A stretch of DNA of 64,000 nucleotides from Gymnothorax reevesii (GCA_029721435.1 CM056574.1:69731501-69795500); one strand, 5' to 3'. Numbered from the stretch's first letter, positions 44,536-56,119 are shown. Notes: generated from the sequence alone by a model not told the origin. Made by a program: numbers and translations.

Positions 44536-45567
44536 GTTTAAACAAAGGAATAGTGTTAGTTTACCTTTAAGTACCACTGTGTGTTCACTATTCAGGTCAA
44601 TGTCTTCAACTTAAAAAATTGATAAAAGCTAAATAGGTCTCCACAAGTATTCACCAGACGAAACAGTCAGATTGCAAACTACTTATCGTTATTAGAAGCC
44701 AACTTGAAGTCTGGAAACTGAACCTCAAACAAGTTGAAACAACACTTCCACAAATAGCACTTTGAGCAATGCATCCACATGGAATATGAGGCAGGTCACC
44801 ATGTTGTTTTCATTTAAAGCGATAGAAAATGTTGCAATTTCTGGGTTTAACCCCTTTCTGCAGATGAAGACGCTTGCGTCTATAGACCTGCAAATTTAAG
44901 CACTTCGTTACAGTGCTTGACCACGGGATGGCACCCCCGGATCAGCTAGTGAATTTTCCCAAGCAGGCAGAGCTGAAACGCGATTTAGAGTATGGAGAAC
45001 TTCCCTCCAATCCCTGTTTTTCAGGAGTTGCATGAACTCCTCGACTAAGCCTGATGTGCAAACTGGTCAATATCCTTGCCCATAGTATCGATCCAGTAGT
45101 TTAAAAAAATTATGACTTGCGACAGAAAAAAACGTGGTACTCTGTAGCAACCATTTTAGCTACAGTGAGCCACCAGTATTCCAATTAGTGGTTCAAAAAA
45201 CACATTTTGTGAAGCAAAAAATCCAACATAGTATTGATTCTCTCACATTCTGCTGACAATTACAGTCATCACACACAAAATACGCGTAGTTCCCTCCCAT
45301 GGATTAACACGTAGATTCCTCCATTGACAAATTCAGCGCTCCCTTCTATCCACCCAAGTACTGGTGTCGATAGCTAGTCACTCAATTATATACTCAGATT
45401 CATCTAAGTATAACTCTACAGTTCCTCGGTAACGCTGTATTGACAGACTCGTTTCTTATCGAATTCCCGAGTGTTTAAACTTTCCTCAATAACTGAAATA
45501 CATTGATCGGACAATAAGAATAGGATACAAAGCTGAGTGTAAAAGTAAGGTCCGTTGTATTCTTCGA

Positions 45568-45807
45568 ATGTTGGCCACGGTTGCGCAGCTGAAAATTATG
45601 CGATATCAAAGAAACAAAGACACCCGAAACCGGCCTGAAGTGTTCAGTTTCATTTACGAGATAAATGTTGTATGGACGCGGTCAATGGGAATTATTCCAA
45701 ATGAAACCGTACTGGAGGGTTCCTTCTACCCGATACATCTGTCTCTGGAGGAGGGCATCAATGAAGAAAACAGGTTATACTTCTACTCTGTTTGCATTTT
45801 GCTCTAA
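45568..45807 (+). other. unrecognised 79-codon open frame inside outer hAT element
   Basis: Reads MLATVAQLKIMRYQRNKDTR, then RPEVFSFIYEINVVW and GSFYPIHLSLEEGINEENR. It looks more protein-like than most frames nearby, but I cannot assign it. It sits between the 43,041 element and the right end of the outer hAT, so a transposon origin is likely. Confidence 0.25.
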
Positions 45808-46605
45808 TATGGCTTATTGCTGTAGAATTTATATCGCATTTAAAGACATCGAATGCCGAGGTTTTCGTTTCTCCAAATGCATGCATCCCACGCACGTCGG
45901 TAGATCCCTCGGTACGTTCATTACAGCATTCTGTTGAATATGGAAACATATCATTTGATTTTTCCTGAAAGTGAAATTTCTGTTGTGTTAAAATAAGGTA
46001 TATTTCAGAATTCAGATATTACTGAGTTAGTGAGTTTTTACCCTTAAAAGGTGTAAGGTTATGAGCTTGGATGTGAGAGCGGTTAGCTTATCATTGCATT
46101 GCTTGGGGGACTTCGAAGAAAAATGGACAATATTGTTAACTTCATTAGGGGAGAAAAGGCACGTTTTGTGTTTGGAGAGGTTACTGGTGACCAATGATGT
46201 TCAACTGCACTGATATTGATAAATTCATGCTAAACTCAACCAGAAAATCATAAGTTGATGCGGAATTTCATGCCCCAAAAGTTAATTTGTGTTAAATATA
46301 TGATTAATGTATGATTTGACAGTGAACCATTTTGATGGATCTCAGACTTTGGGGAGACACCGGGATAGCTGTCTAATTCGGCTCAAAGCAAGCGGGTAAT
46401 CTAGAATGTAATGTTCAAGATGAATTGCACTTGTACAATTCACCAAGATACTACAGTAGAAATGCACAAGTCCTTTATCACGAATGCGGACCATTTTAAA
46501 AAGCTTTGTGTATCTTGATACACGTCCAAATCAATGTATCGTATCGGAGGCTTTGTATCGCAATACAGTACTGTATCGCCCTATCGTTACACCACTACTA
46601 GCCAG

Positions 46606-48689
46606 GTGATTAGCAGTTTTCTTCCATAAATGTAAAGATCAGACAAAAATGTCATGACTGGCTAAATTTTCTACTTTCTCGCTAGCTCCAGTTTGGTTAC
46701 TACGTCACAACTACACCATAGAGGGTTGACTGTGTGTGTGGTAGAGGTTTGGCTCCATTGAGACCAATCAGATTAGCCACTGCCTTTCCCTTTAAAACCA
46801 GGACAAGATCATTCATTACGCGTGGTTTTGTTTACCTTCACCTAACAACCAAACATTTTACTCATACAGCCATTCTATTACACCATCTCTGGACCTTCTT
46901 GTTCACATTAAGGGTATTTAAACATCTTGAACCAGTATGCCCCAGGAAGCTGCATGTCTCACAACAAACACCATAAAGGCAGGGCATAATAATCATGTAG
47001 CAATATCATTGTACTCCCCCTTCTTTGGAAGAATCTTAACTAAAATTTTTGATAACTACGTACACAGAACAAAAATATAAAACGCCCCCCCGTCAAATTT
47101 GAGTTTTTATTACAGAATTCCGGAGTGAAATTGACTTTGGGTGTATTGAAACATGATAATAAGTACAAACTTTTGTCGAATACCGCAACTCCGCATGCAC
47201 GCAACTTTACAAAATAAATGGATTTTTAGCCGAAGCCCCCAACAGGCTTACCATGGTAGTGAATCGGGCATAGCGTTGCCATGCAAAGAAATTTTTTCAA
47301 TCATTAACAAGGCTCGAAGTAGCTCCACACTTCATCAGCAGAATTCCTAGGGCCCTGACATTTAAAACGAGGCACTGAGAACATTGAAAATGCACAGGTA
47401 GTTTTCTTAGAAAAGACTCCCCGCCCCCCCCCCCCGCCCCTTTCTCGTGATGACTACAAATGACGACCCTGGCCGTATCAATGAAGATAACTTCCGACAC
47501 CTTGGGGGAAACCCTCATTTACAATTCATGGGGAGGCTAAGGAAAAGGTCTATTGAGATTCATATAGAATATTAAAGTGATGACATCACGCTGGAGTCGG
47601 AAGTAAAATTTCCCATTCATTTTACCCATAGACTGTTTTTTCAGTTCACTTTTGAATTACTTCCCATCTTTTTCCAAGCCTCGATTTTGCATTATATTTC
47701 CGACTAAAAACAAATATAATTTCTCTTGACTGGAATCGGCTATATGTCAAGTAATTTTAATTTTTCACCATCATTGTAGTCTAAAAACTACATGTCCCAC
47801 GATCCTCCTGATTCCTGGGCTAAAGGAGTTCAGGACGCGTTAGAAGTCTCCCGCCACAGCACCTTGCTATAGCAGTTTGCTTAATTAGTTAACCACTCTG
47901 CGTTCTACTTGGTTACGCTTTCCTTGATAGATTATGTTTTACAATTGGCGCCAATTTACTTTCATAGCCAGGCATCTTTGGCCACCGATTGTTTGCTTAA
48001 AAGCTATATTTCTATTTGGCGCATTTAGTTAAATGCCCTCTTGTGAAATGCTCTCAGCTCAACACTAGCATAGTAGCCAAATAATGGCTCTTCACTGCTT
48101 TTATTCACTTAGCTAGCTAGCGCGTTCGGCTAGCGAACTACCCATCTAGCTATTTCGCTAGCTAAGCTAATGATATTTATTGAATAATCATATTTGCTAG
48201 CTTGCAAAATAACAGCAAGTGTCTATCAATTTAGCTATGGGCATAAGATGTAATAAGCTCGCTAGTTGGCTAGCTCGGTGGTTCACTAGTGTAGTTTAAT
48301 TCTAGCTAGCTAAATGGCAAAATAACTATTCACTGTGATCCCTCCATTTCTAGGTATGTAGCTAGTTAGTAGTAGACTGCTATGTGGGAACGGGTGCACG
48401 GACATACGGCAATGTAGGGCACTGATGGGCTACCGTCATGGTACATTATGAATGTTGGCTGAAACTGTAGTAGCTCATTGGCCTGGAGCAAATCACGGGG
48501 TACTCGTCCACTTGTGTAGCAGAAATGTTGTTCGGATAAGTGGAGTACAAACTGGACTACAAATGCAAAAGCATATAATTTTTGGCAATAAAAATTTGAT
48601 GTGATCATTTAAGTCTGTATACCCTGTAGGCTAATCTCGAAACGAGGCAGCTCTTAGAATTAATACGAGTTTGAGCAATGCCAGAAAGT
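46606..48689. other. stretch without recognised gene
   Basis: Notable only for clustered 'gctagc'/'tagctagc' phrases at 48,110-48,310 and a C tract near 47,425. No conserved coding frame seen. Confidence 0.4.
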
Positions 48690-48995
48690 GTCCAAACGCC
48701 ATTATAAATCATCCGTCTTTCGGATGAGACGTTAAACCAAGGTCCTGACTCACAGTGGTCATTAAAGATCCTATGACACTCTTCGATAAGAGAAGGGGGT
48801 TCCCCGGTGTCATGGCTAAAGTTCCAACCTGGCTCTTTCCACCTGCCTAATCATCCCCGAAATCTAATTGGCTGTGCAATTCCTCCTCTCCTTCCCCACC
48901 TCTACCCCCAGGGCTCCCTCGAAAAAGAGATTTCAATCTCAAAGGGACTTCCCTGGTTAAATAAGGGAATTAAAAAAAAAAAAAAAAAAAAAACC
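48690..48995 (+). repeat. retroposed repeat with poly(A) tail
   Basis: Contains 'ttcggatgagacgttaaacc' and 'aaggtcctgactcac', 'tggtcattaaagatcctatg', and 'cccaggg..tccctggttaaa' before an (A)22 tail at 48,972. This is the 3' portion of a common fish LINE/SINE. Confidence 0.6.
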
Positions 48996-49063
48996 CTAAA
49001 GGGACTTTACTTCCAACGCCAGAAGCTAAGTAGCGGTGACATCATCACTTTAGTACTCTATAG

Positions 49064-49276
49064 CAGTGTTTCCCAACCCTCTCCTGGAGGCCCACCTGTC
49101 CTACATGCTTTAGATTTCTCCCTGCTTCAGCAGAGGTCATTCAAATGATCAGCTTGTTAATCACCCCTAAAGCTGATTGATGACCGCTTGATCATTTGAA
49201 TCACATGTGCTGGAGCAGGGAGAGATCTAAAACCAGCAGGACAGGAGGGCCTCCAGGAGAGGGTTGGGGAACACTG
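49064..49276. mobile_element. foldback hAT-type MITE
   Basis: A near-perfect inverted repeat over its whole 213 bp: CAGTGTTTCCCAACCCTCTC at 49,064 and CAGTGTTCCCCAACCCTCTC inward from 49,276, with pairing continuing through 'cctggaggccc' and the 'ctgctcc/tgctgga' arms. CTATAG flanks both sides. Confidence 0.8.
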
Positions 49277-49689
49277 CTATAGGCTTCAGATGTAGTCATT
49301 ATGGGGAAAAGAGCAAAGGCGTCAGTCATATGCAGTTCAAATAAAATATGGATTTTAGAGTTTGTGTGAAAAAATTGCGCTTCATGTTTAATTAAAATGT
49401 TGCTGATATGGTGCAAATGTCTGACTGGCACAGTTGCCCTTGAACAGCAGAAAACTATGAGCACAGTATTCAGGATGAGAAACACAATCAAGTGAATACG
49501 CAAATAAGTTTACTCTCTGTGGTTATTAGGAGTCTCTGCGGTGATAATATCCCTTAGTCTTCCAACAGCACATGAGGCTGCTTGAATGCATACAGTGATA
49601 TCATCCAATATTTTCAACAATAGACAACACATCCTTTGGCCATCTAGGTCAGTGGTAATCAATTTAGTTCCTGGAGACAGACCATCCTG

Positions 49690-50045
49690 TCAATTTTCAT
49701 TTTAGCTTTATATGCCACCATTCAATGCATAAGTCTACTGCCGGGCCCATACTCATGACCTTTGTTTTCTTGAGGTTAATATGAAAGTTCGTATTCATGG
49801 TCAGTGAATTACAGGCAGAAGAATTTGTTGTGGTACATGGCAATCTTTGCAGATGATGGCAATATCATCTACATACTGAGCTTCTATTAAGCTGATGTAT
49901 TAGGTGCGGGTCTCTGGTATTTGAAGACCAAAATCAAATGAAATAATTTTTTAGGACAACCGAGCAATGCGATCTTGAAAACAAGTACCCCGTTCCCACT
50001 TTCAAAAGCCTTTGTTAAATCAAAGAAAGCAATGTGTACATTTTA
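49690..50045 (-). pseudogene. non-LTR reverse transcriptase fragment
   Basis: Minus-strand pieces read HIAFFDLTKAFESGNG and then KIALLGCP; farther on VDDIAIICKD and LTMNTNFHINLKKTKVMSMG. These match the (F)DLTKAFDTV, FADD and N-x-KKTKVM blocks of LINE reverse transcriptases. Frames are broken and the central part is deleted. Confidence 0.6.
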
Positions 50046-50690
50046 CTTCATTAAGTCATTTGGTCTCCAATTAAGGCTCTGTGTGTGTGAGTAAGAACTC
50101 AAAGAGTGTACTCATTACTTCGGCTCGCATCCCACTGCGACCTCCCACGGGTTCACGCAAGGACACCATTCCCTGCACAGAAAAATCCACAGCCACCCCT
50201 CCCTATTTCGAACAGCATGCGTGTAGATGCTTGAATGCTCCTGGGCCTCAATAATCCCCTGCAGTAAGGAACTGAGGGACTGTAGCAAAGGGCAAATCCA
50301 AACACTGCTGCGAACAAAGCAGAAAGCTCAAAAAATGGCTGGATGCATACACCTTCAAATAAAATGGATAAGCACGCATGGGTCATTCCATATCAAATCA
50401 TCAGTTATATACAAAATATTTGTCACCATGTAGTCATAGATTTTCACAGTAGATAAATATGTATTGGTGATGAACAAATCTGAAATTTCAGCTCATTTGG
50501 ACAATTTTTTCCAAGGGTACTGTTCGTCAGTTTTTTTTTTTTTCCAATTGACATTTTTCTTTTATTTAACATGGCAAAACTTTATCATCACACCTATAGC
50601 TTTGAAACTTTGCATCTGAGCTAATGTTATTCTGCCTTCAGAAAATGCAGTCCATTTTACTTTATCTTTCTTGGTTGTGGAGCTATGAGG
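50046..50690. other. stretch without recognised gene
   Basis: A minus frame near 50,200-50,300 (SSLLQGIIEAQEHSSIYTHA) looks faintly protein-like but cannot be assigned. A T run lies near 50,530. This sequence continues at 59,191 beyond the hAT insertion. Confidence 0.3.
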
Positions 50691-50758
50691 TAGGGCTGGG
50701 CGATATGGATTAAAACTCATACCCCGGTATTATTCGTCTGACTGGCGGTATACGGTAT

Positions 50759-51222
50759 TGTAATGTGAATATAGGCCACTAGATGACAGTATTTACCCTT
50801 TTTTTGTTAAGCTCAGACTGAAGTCATGTTTAGACATGTCCTGGACATGTCTGGAGCAAGTCTCAGAAAATTAAAAAAAAGAGGTCTAAATGTGGGTGGG
50901 GTCTGCAAAAGAGTATATAAGGAAAAGAATTGAGACAGTAAAGTAGTAGGAGAAATTGCAAGAAGATGACCAGACCTGCCATTCTGTTCAAGACTGTTAA
51001 GTTTCTTTTGTGGAATTTTCATCATCCAGGACATCACCAAGCCACCCCCACGAAAAGGGATTGTAAATATTTATGTTTTGTACATAATTCAATCTTGGTC
51101 TTTAGGTTAGTTAGTTGTTATGGTGTTTGTTAATTAAATGTGTTGAGGTTTTTAAAACTGTGTCTGTCATCCCTTGCTGTTGCTGTTGTGTTGTAATGTA
51201 ATAACAAATTGGGGCCATAACA
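50759..51222 (+). repeat. 5' LTR
   Basis: 464 bp, TGTAATGTGAAT...CATAACA. Holds a TATA box (GAGTATATAAGG near 50,911) and an ATTAAA-type signal near 51,133. It differs from the 3' LTR at about seven positions. Confidence 0.93.
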
Positions 51223-51225
51223 AAT

Positions 51226-51246
51226 TGGGGGCTCAAGGTCCGGGAT
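51226..51246 (+). promoter_or_regulatory. primer binding site, tRNA-Pro-like with 3-nt insertion
   Basis: Three bases after the LTR: TGGGGGCTC, then AAG, then GTCCGGGAT. Without AAG this is the 18-nt complement of the tRNA-Pro 3' end (TGGGGGCTCGTCCGGGAT). Confidence 0.65.
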
Positions 51247-51339
51247 AGACCATTTTGTGAGTCATTTATTAAAAATCTAACATTCCAAATTGTAAAATTG
51301 ATTTTTTTTTAATTGAATACATATATATTGACAACAGCA

Positions 51340-51750
51340 ATGGATGATTTCTTGGCATCACCAACCGTAGGGGTTTTGAAGTCTTTTAAAAAGACCGAAC
51401 TGTTGGAAATCTGCAGACATTTAGAGCTGACAGAGGTAAAACCAGCCATGCGAAAAGCAAGACTGGCTAGAGAGATAGTTGAATATTACATTGATGAAAA
51501 TGTGTTTGCACCCAGGAGATCTGGAACAGTTTCCAGTGGAAAATCCAAATATAGAAATGGAACTTAAATTAAAAATGATAGAGATTGAAAGGGAAGAAAA
51601 AGAAAAACAAAGGCAGTTTGAGTTGGAAAAATTAGCAAGAGAAGAGAAAAAAGAAAGGGAGGAAAGAGAAAAAGAAAGGGGGGAAAAAGAGAAACAAAGA
51701 GAATTTGAGAGGGAAGAAAAAGAAAAACAGAGAATTTGAGTTAGAAAAAT
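51340..51750 (+). pseudogene. gag N-terminal region of the LTR element, frame-broken
   Basis: ATG at 51,340 opens MDDFLASPTVGVLKSFKKTE and a helical segment ending near VEYYIDENVF. A frameshift near 51,510 moves into a long Glu/Lys/Arg heptad-rich stretch (EREEKEKQRQFELEKLAREE type) that forms a coiled coil. A second shift near 51,730 leads to the main frame. In Gmr1-like elements the coiled coil precedes the SCAN-like capsid part. Confidence 0.75.
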
Positions 51751-54700
51751 TTGCAAGACAGAGATTTTGAATTAGAGAAATTCGATAGAGAAGAAAGACT
51801 CCAAATGGAGAAACTAAAAATAAAAATTCAAACTGAAAATAAATTTTGGGCTAGCCAGGAGGTAAAACTGGTGCCTCCATTTTCGGAAAAGGATGTTGAC
51901 AACTATTTCCAGTGTTTTGAAAAGGTAGCAAAGAGTTGCCAGTGGCCAAAGGAACACTGGCCTCTGATGTGGCAAACTGTCCTCAAGGGTAAAGCTCAAC
52001 AAGCCTATTCGGCTTTGTCTGCAGATGATTCCTCTGATTATGAGGTTGTCAAAAAGGTTATTTTGAGAGCTTATGAGTTGGTTCCAGAGGCTTACCGACA
52101 GAAATTCAGAGGGCTGAAGAAATCTGAAAATCAGACTTATGTGGAATTTGCTAATGAGAAGAAGGTTTGCTTTGAGCGCTGGTGTACTTCTATGGAGGTC
52201 AAGGATGATTTCAACTCACTAAAAGAGATGGTGTTAGTTGATGAATTCAAGAACTGTGTTAAAGATGATGTTAAGACCTACCTTAATGAGAAGCAAGCAC
52301 TGAATTTGCAATCAGCTGCCAAATTTGCAGATAAATATGTTCTCACACCTAAGTCCAAATTTCAGTCTAGCAGTAACAATAGATGGTCCCAATTTCAGAA
52401 AAAGGGTTACGGTGATACCCAAGATTCCTCACCCAAAGACAAAGACAAATCTGGTGATGGTGCTCAGAAATCCAGTAACAGGTCTGATCAAAGTGTGAAA
52501 GCTGACAGTGACAAAAGTGGTCTAGTTTGCAGTTATTGCAAGAAATCTGGTCATGTTACAACTAACTGTTGGTTCCTTAAGGCTAAGAAAGAAAAAGAAA
52601 AGTATACCAAACCAAATGCCTTTGTGAAAACAAGGGTAGAAACCCCTGTAGTAGATAACCGATCTCCTAAATTGCCTGCTTCTTGTGGGGCTAAAAAGCC
52701 TGATACAGCTGACTTTGTGAGGGAGGAATTTCATCCATTTGTGTCAGAGGGATTTGTGGCTCTGAATGAGCATACTACTCCTGTCCCCATATATATCCTA
52801 AGGGATACCGGAGCTTCTCAGTCACTTTTGTTGATGGACTCCTTGGAGTTACGTGATGAGACTGCTTCAGGGGATTTCATACTTGTACAAGGTATTGAAG
52901 GGAGGACTGTATCTGTACCCCTGCGCTCTGTATTCTTGAAGTCAGATTTAGTTACAGGACAGGTAAAGGTGGGACCTATGTCAAGTCTACCTATAAAGGG
53001 TGTTTCTCTGTTGCTAGGCAATGACCTGGCTGGGGGCAAAGTAGTTCCCCCTGTACATCTTACTTCACAGCCGAGCACTGAAGATGGGGATGAGGACCCA
53101 TCTCTGTATCCTTCTTGCGCAGTGACTCGTGCTATGGCCAAGAAGGCTAAAGAAGAAGATGAAGTGGTGCCGTCCAGTACATTGAATAGTCAGGACTCAG
53201 GTGGTTCGCCTCATGACTCTGATTGGCCTACTATGGTTTCTCCGTTTGAGGACTTATCAGATACTTTTATCAGTTCTATATTCAGCCAGCCGGATGGGTC
53301 TGGTGATTCTGATGGGTCTGGAGACTTGTCTCTGTCCAGAAAGCGGTTGATTGAGGAGCAAACTAATGATCCTGAAATTTGTGTACTAAAGAGGAGAGCC
53401 CTTCCTGATAAAGAAATAGACGCAGTTCCAGTTGGGTATTATCTCAAGGATGGTGCGTTGATGCGGAAGTGGCGCCCTCCTGATATCCCTGCCAATGCAG
53501 ATTGGGCAGTGGTCAGGCAAATTGTTGTTCCGAAGGTCTATAGGAGTGAGATCTTAACAATGGCTCATAGTTTACCTTTAGGAGGTCATCTTGGTGTTAA
53601 CAAGACTGTTGATAAGATCATGAAACACTTCTTTTGGCCTGGGTTTCGGAAAGACGTTTCCAACTTTTGCAAAACCTGTCACACTTGTCAGGTAGTTGGA
53701 AAACACCAGTTAGACCCACCTGTAGCTCCATTGCAGCCTATCCCAGCATTTGGGGAGCCATTCTCTAGGGTCATTGTTGATTGCGTTGGTCCATTACCCA
53801 AGACTAGATCTGGAAATCAGTACTTGTTGACAATCATGTGTGCATCTACCAGATTCCCCGAAGCCATACCTCTACGTAACATCAAGGCAACTGCAATCTC
53901 GAAGGCTTTGATAAAGTTCTTCACGTTGTTTGGCCTTCCCAGGGAAATTCAGTCAGACCAGGGTAGCAATTTCACTTCAGGATTGTTTCAGCAGGTTGTG
54001 TACGAACTAGGTGCAAAGCAGATTCTTTCTAGTGCCTATCATCCAGAAAGTCAGGGTGCCTTAGAGCGGTTTCATTCCACTCTCAAGACAATGATGAGGA
54101 CTTATTGTTATGACCATGAGAAAGACTGGGATGAAGGGGTTCATTTGCTGTTGTTTGCAGCTAGAGAAGCAGTGCGGGAGTCTACTGGATTCAGTCCATT
54201 TGAGCTAGTGTTTGGTCATGAAGTGAGAGGACCTTTGCTATTATTGAGTGAACAATGGCAAGAGGAAGAGCCGCAAATCAGTCTGTTAGACTATGTTAGC
54301 AAGTTCAAGGAAAGATTGCGTGCAGCTTGTGACCTTGCCAAAGAGAACTTGAAATCAAGTCAGGGAAAAATGAAAACTTGGTATGATCATAAGGCTAGAA
54401 GCCGTGAGTTTAAACCAGGAGACAAGGTCCTTGTGTTGTTTCCCTTGCAGTCCAATCCATTGCAGGCTAGATTTCATGGTCCTTATGAAATTCTGACAAA
54501 ACTCAATGATCTCAATTACATTGTGAAGACTCCAGATAGGAGAAAACCAAAACAATTGTGTCATATTAACATGCTAAAGCCTTATCATGACAGAAATGCT
54601 AGGGTTGCAGCTGTCACTTCAGATTCTCCTATGGTCAAAACGTGTGAAGATGAGGGGGAGTTTCAAGATGATGAACCAAGAATTAAAGCTGAAGTTCTTT

Positions 54701-55578
54701 CATGTAAATTGTCAAATTCTGAAGTGTTGCAAAATCTTGATGTAAAACTCCAGCACTTAGAACCCTCACAGAGAGATCAGTTTGAAAGGTTGATCAAGAA
54801 ATATGAGGATTTGTTTCCTGATGTTCCAAAGAGAGTTACTATAGCCTCTCATGATGTAGATGTTGGTGATGCCAAACCAATAAAACCGCATCCATACCGG
54901 ATGAATCCTGAAAAGAGAAAGATTGCTGAGAAAGAGGTTGAGTACATGTTAAAACATGATATTATCAGACCCTCCAACTCCGATTGGAGTTCACCCTGTG
55001 TGCTAGTTCCAAAACCTGATGGAAGTACTAGATTCTGTACAGATTATCGCAAAGTCAATGCTGTAACTAGAACTGATGTGTTTCCAATACCTAGGATTGA
55101 TGATTGTATTGATAGTGTAGGGCAAGCAAAGTTTCTGACCAAGATTGATTTATTGAAGGGTTATTGGTGTGTGCCTTTAACTGAGAGGGCCAAGAGCATC
55201 TCTGCTTTTGCCACACCATCTGGATTGTACCAGTATGAAGTCCTACCCTTTGGCATGAAAAATGCCCCAGCCACGTTCCAAAGGATGATACAGTCTACAA
55301 TCGCCGGATTGCCACACACGGGTGCGTACATCGATGACCTGATCACACGGAGTGACTCCTGGGAAGAACATCTAAAAGATGTAGAGACGTTGTTCCAGCG
55401 CCTGACCCAGGCTAACCTGACTGTTAACCTGAGCAAGAGTGACTTTGGTTGTGCTACTGTCACCTATCTTGGCTACGTCATAGGCCAGGGTAAGGTGGCA
55501 CCCATAAATGCTAAAGTCCAAGCCATCACGGACTTTCCAGTTCCTGACAACAAAAAAGCTTTGCGCCGCTTCCTTTGA
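51751..55578 (+). CDS. main gag-pol frame of the LTR element (integrase before RT)
   Basis: 1,275 codons ending at TGA 55,576. Order by residue: end of coiled coil (1-30); capsid/SCAN-like region (about 40-195, including FWASQEVKLVPPFSEKDVDN); zinc knuckle CSYCKKSGHVTTNC (about 260); protease LRDTGASQSL (about 350); integrase H2C2 finger (about 600-645, GGHLGV...CKTCHTCQ); DD35E core with Asp at about 677, DQGSNFTS at about 734 and Glu of GALERF at about 772; then RT from about 1,047, with FCTDYRKVNAVTR and the YIDD box at about 1,193. Gene order and SCAN-like capsid support Gmr1 affinity. The TGA sits just before the MIGYYRKF connection motif, where related frames continue, so it is a nonsense change. 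Confidence 0.88.
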   Translation: MQDRDFELEKFDREERLQMEKLKIKIQTENKFWASQEVKLVPPFSEKDVDNYFQCFEKVAKSCQWPKEHWPLMWQTVLKGKAQQAYSALSADDSSDYEVVKKVILRAYELVPEAYRQKFRGLKKSENQTYVEFANEKKVCFERWCTSMEVKDDFNSLKEMVLVDEFKNCVKDDVKTYLNEKQALNLQSAAKFADKYVLTPKSKFQSSSNNRWSQFQKKGYGDTQDSSPKDKDKSGDGAQKSSNRSDQSVKADSDKSGLVCSYCKKSGHVTTNCWFLKAKKEKEKYTKPNAFVKTRVETPVVDNRSPKLPASCGAKKPDTADFVREEFHPFVSEGFVALNEHTTPVPIYILRDTGASQSLLLMDSLELRDETASGDFILVQGIEGRTVSVPLRSVFLKSDLVTGQVKVGPMSSLPIKGVSLLLGNDLAGGKVVPPVHLTSQPSTEDGDEDPSLYPSCAVTRAMAKKAKEEDEVVPSSTLNSQDSGGSPHDSDWPTMVSPFEDLSDTFISSIFSQPDGSGDSDGSGDLSLSRKRLIEEQTNDPEICVLKRRALPDKEIDAVPVGYYLKDGALMRKWRPPDIPANADWAVVRQIVVPKVYRSEILTMAHSLPLGGHLGVNKTVDKIMKHFFWPGFRKDVSNFCKTCHTCQVVGKHQLDPPVAPLQPIPAFGEPFSRVIVDCVGPLPKTRSGNQYLLTIMCASTRFPEAIPLRNIKATAISKALIKFFTLFGLPREIQSDQGSNFTSGLFQQVVYELGAKQILSSAYHPESQGALERFHSTLKTMMRTYCYDHEKDWDEGVHLLLFAAREAVRESTGFSPFELVFGHEVRGPLLLLSEQWQEEEPQISLLDYVSKFKERLRAACDLAKENLKSSQGKMKTWYDHKARSREFKPGDKVLVLFPLQSNPLQARFHGPYEILTKLNDLNYIVKTPDRRKPKQLCHINMLKPYHDRNARVAAVTSDSPMVKTCEDEGEFQDDEPRIKAEVLSCKLSNSEVLQNLDVKLQHLEPSQRDQFERLIKKYEDLFPDVPKRVTIASHDVDVGDAKPIKPHPYRMNPEKRKIAEKEVEYMLKHDIIRPSNSDWSSPCVLVPKPDGSTRFCTDYRKVNAVTRTDVFPIPRIDDCIDSVGQAKFLTKIDLLKGYWCVPLTERAKSISAFATPSGLYQYEVLPFGMKNAPATFQRMIQSTIAGLPHTGAYIDDLITRSDSWEEHLKDVETLFQRLTQANLTVNLSKSDFGCATVTYLGYVIGQGKVAPINAKVQAITDFPVPDNKKALRRFL

Positions 55579-56119
55579 ATGATCGGGTACTACCGCAAGT
55601 TCTGCAAGAACTTTGCTGAGATTGCTCTCAGTCTAACTAACCAACTGAAGAAAGGCGTAAAGTTCACCTGGGATGATGCATGCCAGAGAGCCTTCGATCA
55701 CCTGAAGTCTCTGCTGTGTCACTTCCCCGTGCTCAAATCTCCTGACTTCAACAAACCGTTCTCCATCGCGGTCGATGCTAGCGACCAAGCTTGTGGATCT
55801 GTGCTCCTTCAGAGAAGTGACTGATGACATTGAGCATCCCGTGGCATACTTCTCCAGGAAGTTCAATCGCCACCAAAGGAACTATTCCACAATAGAGAAG
55901 GAACTGTTGGCTCTGGTCGTTTCATTACAACACTTTGAGGTTTATGTTTGTACAGGACAAAAGCCAATGATTGTGTACACTAACCACAATCCGTTAATGT
56001 TTTTGAGTAAGATGAAAAACAAGAATCGGAGATTGTTGAATTGGAGTTTGATTTTACAGGAGTTTGACTTGGAAATTAAGCATGTGAAGGGTACAGACAA
56101 TGTAATTGCTGATTGTTGA
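55579..56119 (+). pseudogene. RNase H part of the LTR element, frame-broken
   Basis: Continues in the preceding frame from MIGYYRKFCKNFAE to the RNase H start FSIAVDASDQACGSVLLQ. A one-base frameshift near 55,815 moves to the frame with PVAYFSRKFNRHQRNYSTIE and the end GTDNVIADC. TGA at 56,117 replaces the residue before the usual SR motif of RNase H ends. Confidence 0.8.

Larger units (their letters stand above)
38505..46597. mobile_element. outer hAT-like element (TAGAGGTGTAACGATA ends)
   Basis: Left end TAGAGGTGTAACGATATGG at 38,505 and right end TAGTGGTGTAACGATAGGG reading inward from 46,597. Flanking 8-bp duplications CTTGCCAG (38,497) and CTAGCCAG (46,598) differ by one base, as expected for hAT. 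The element proper is about 2.8 kb; the rest is two inserted hAT-like elements and their contents. Confidence 0.8.

Noticed and set aside
51421..51756. Ser/Phe-rich minus frame
   Set aside because: Antisense to the coiled-coil-coding region of the LTR element.
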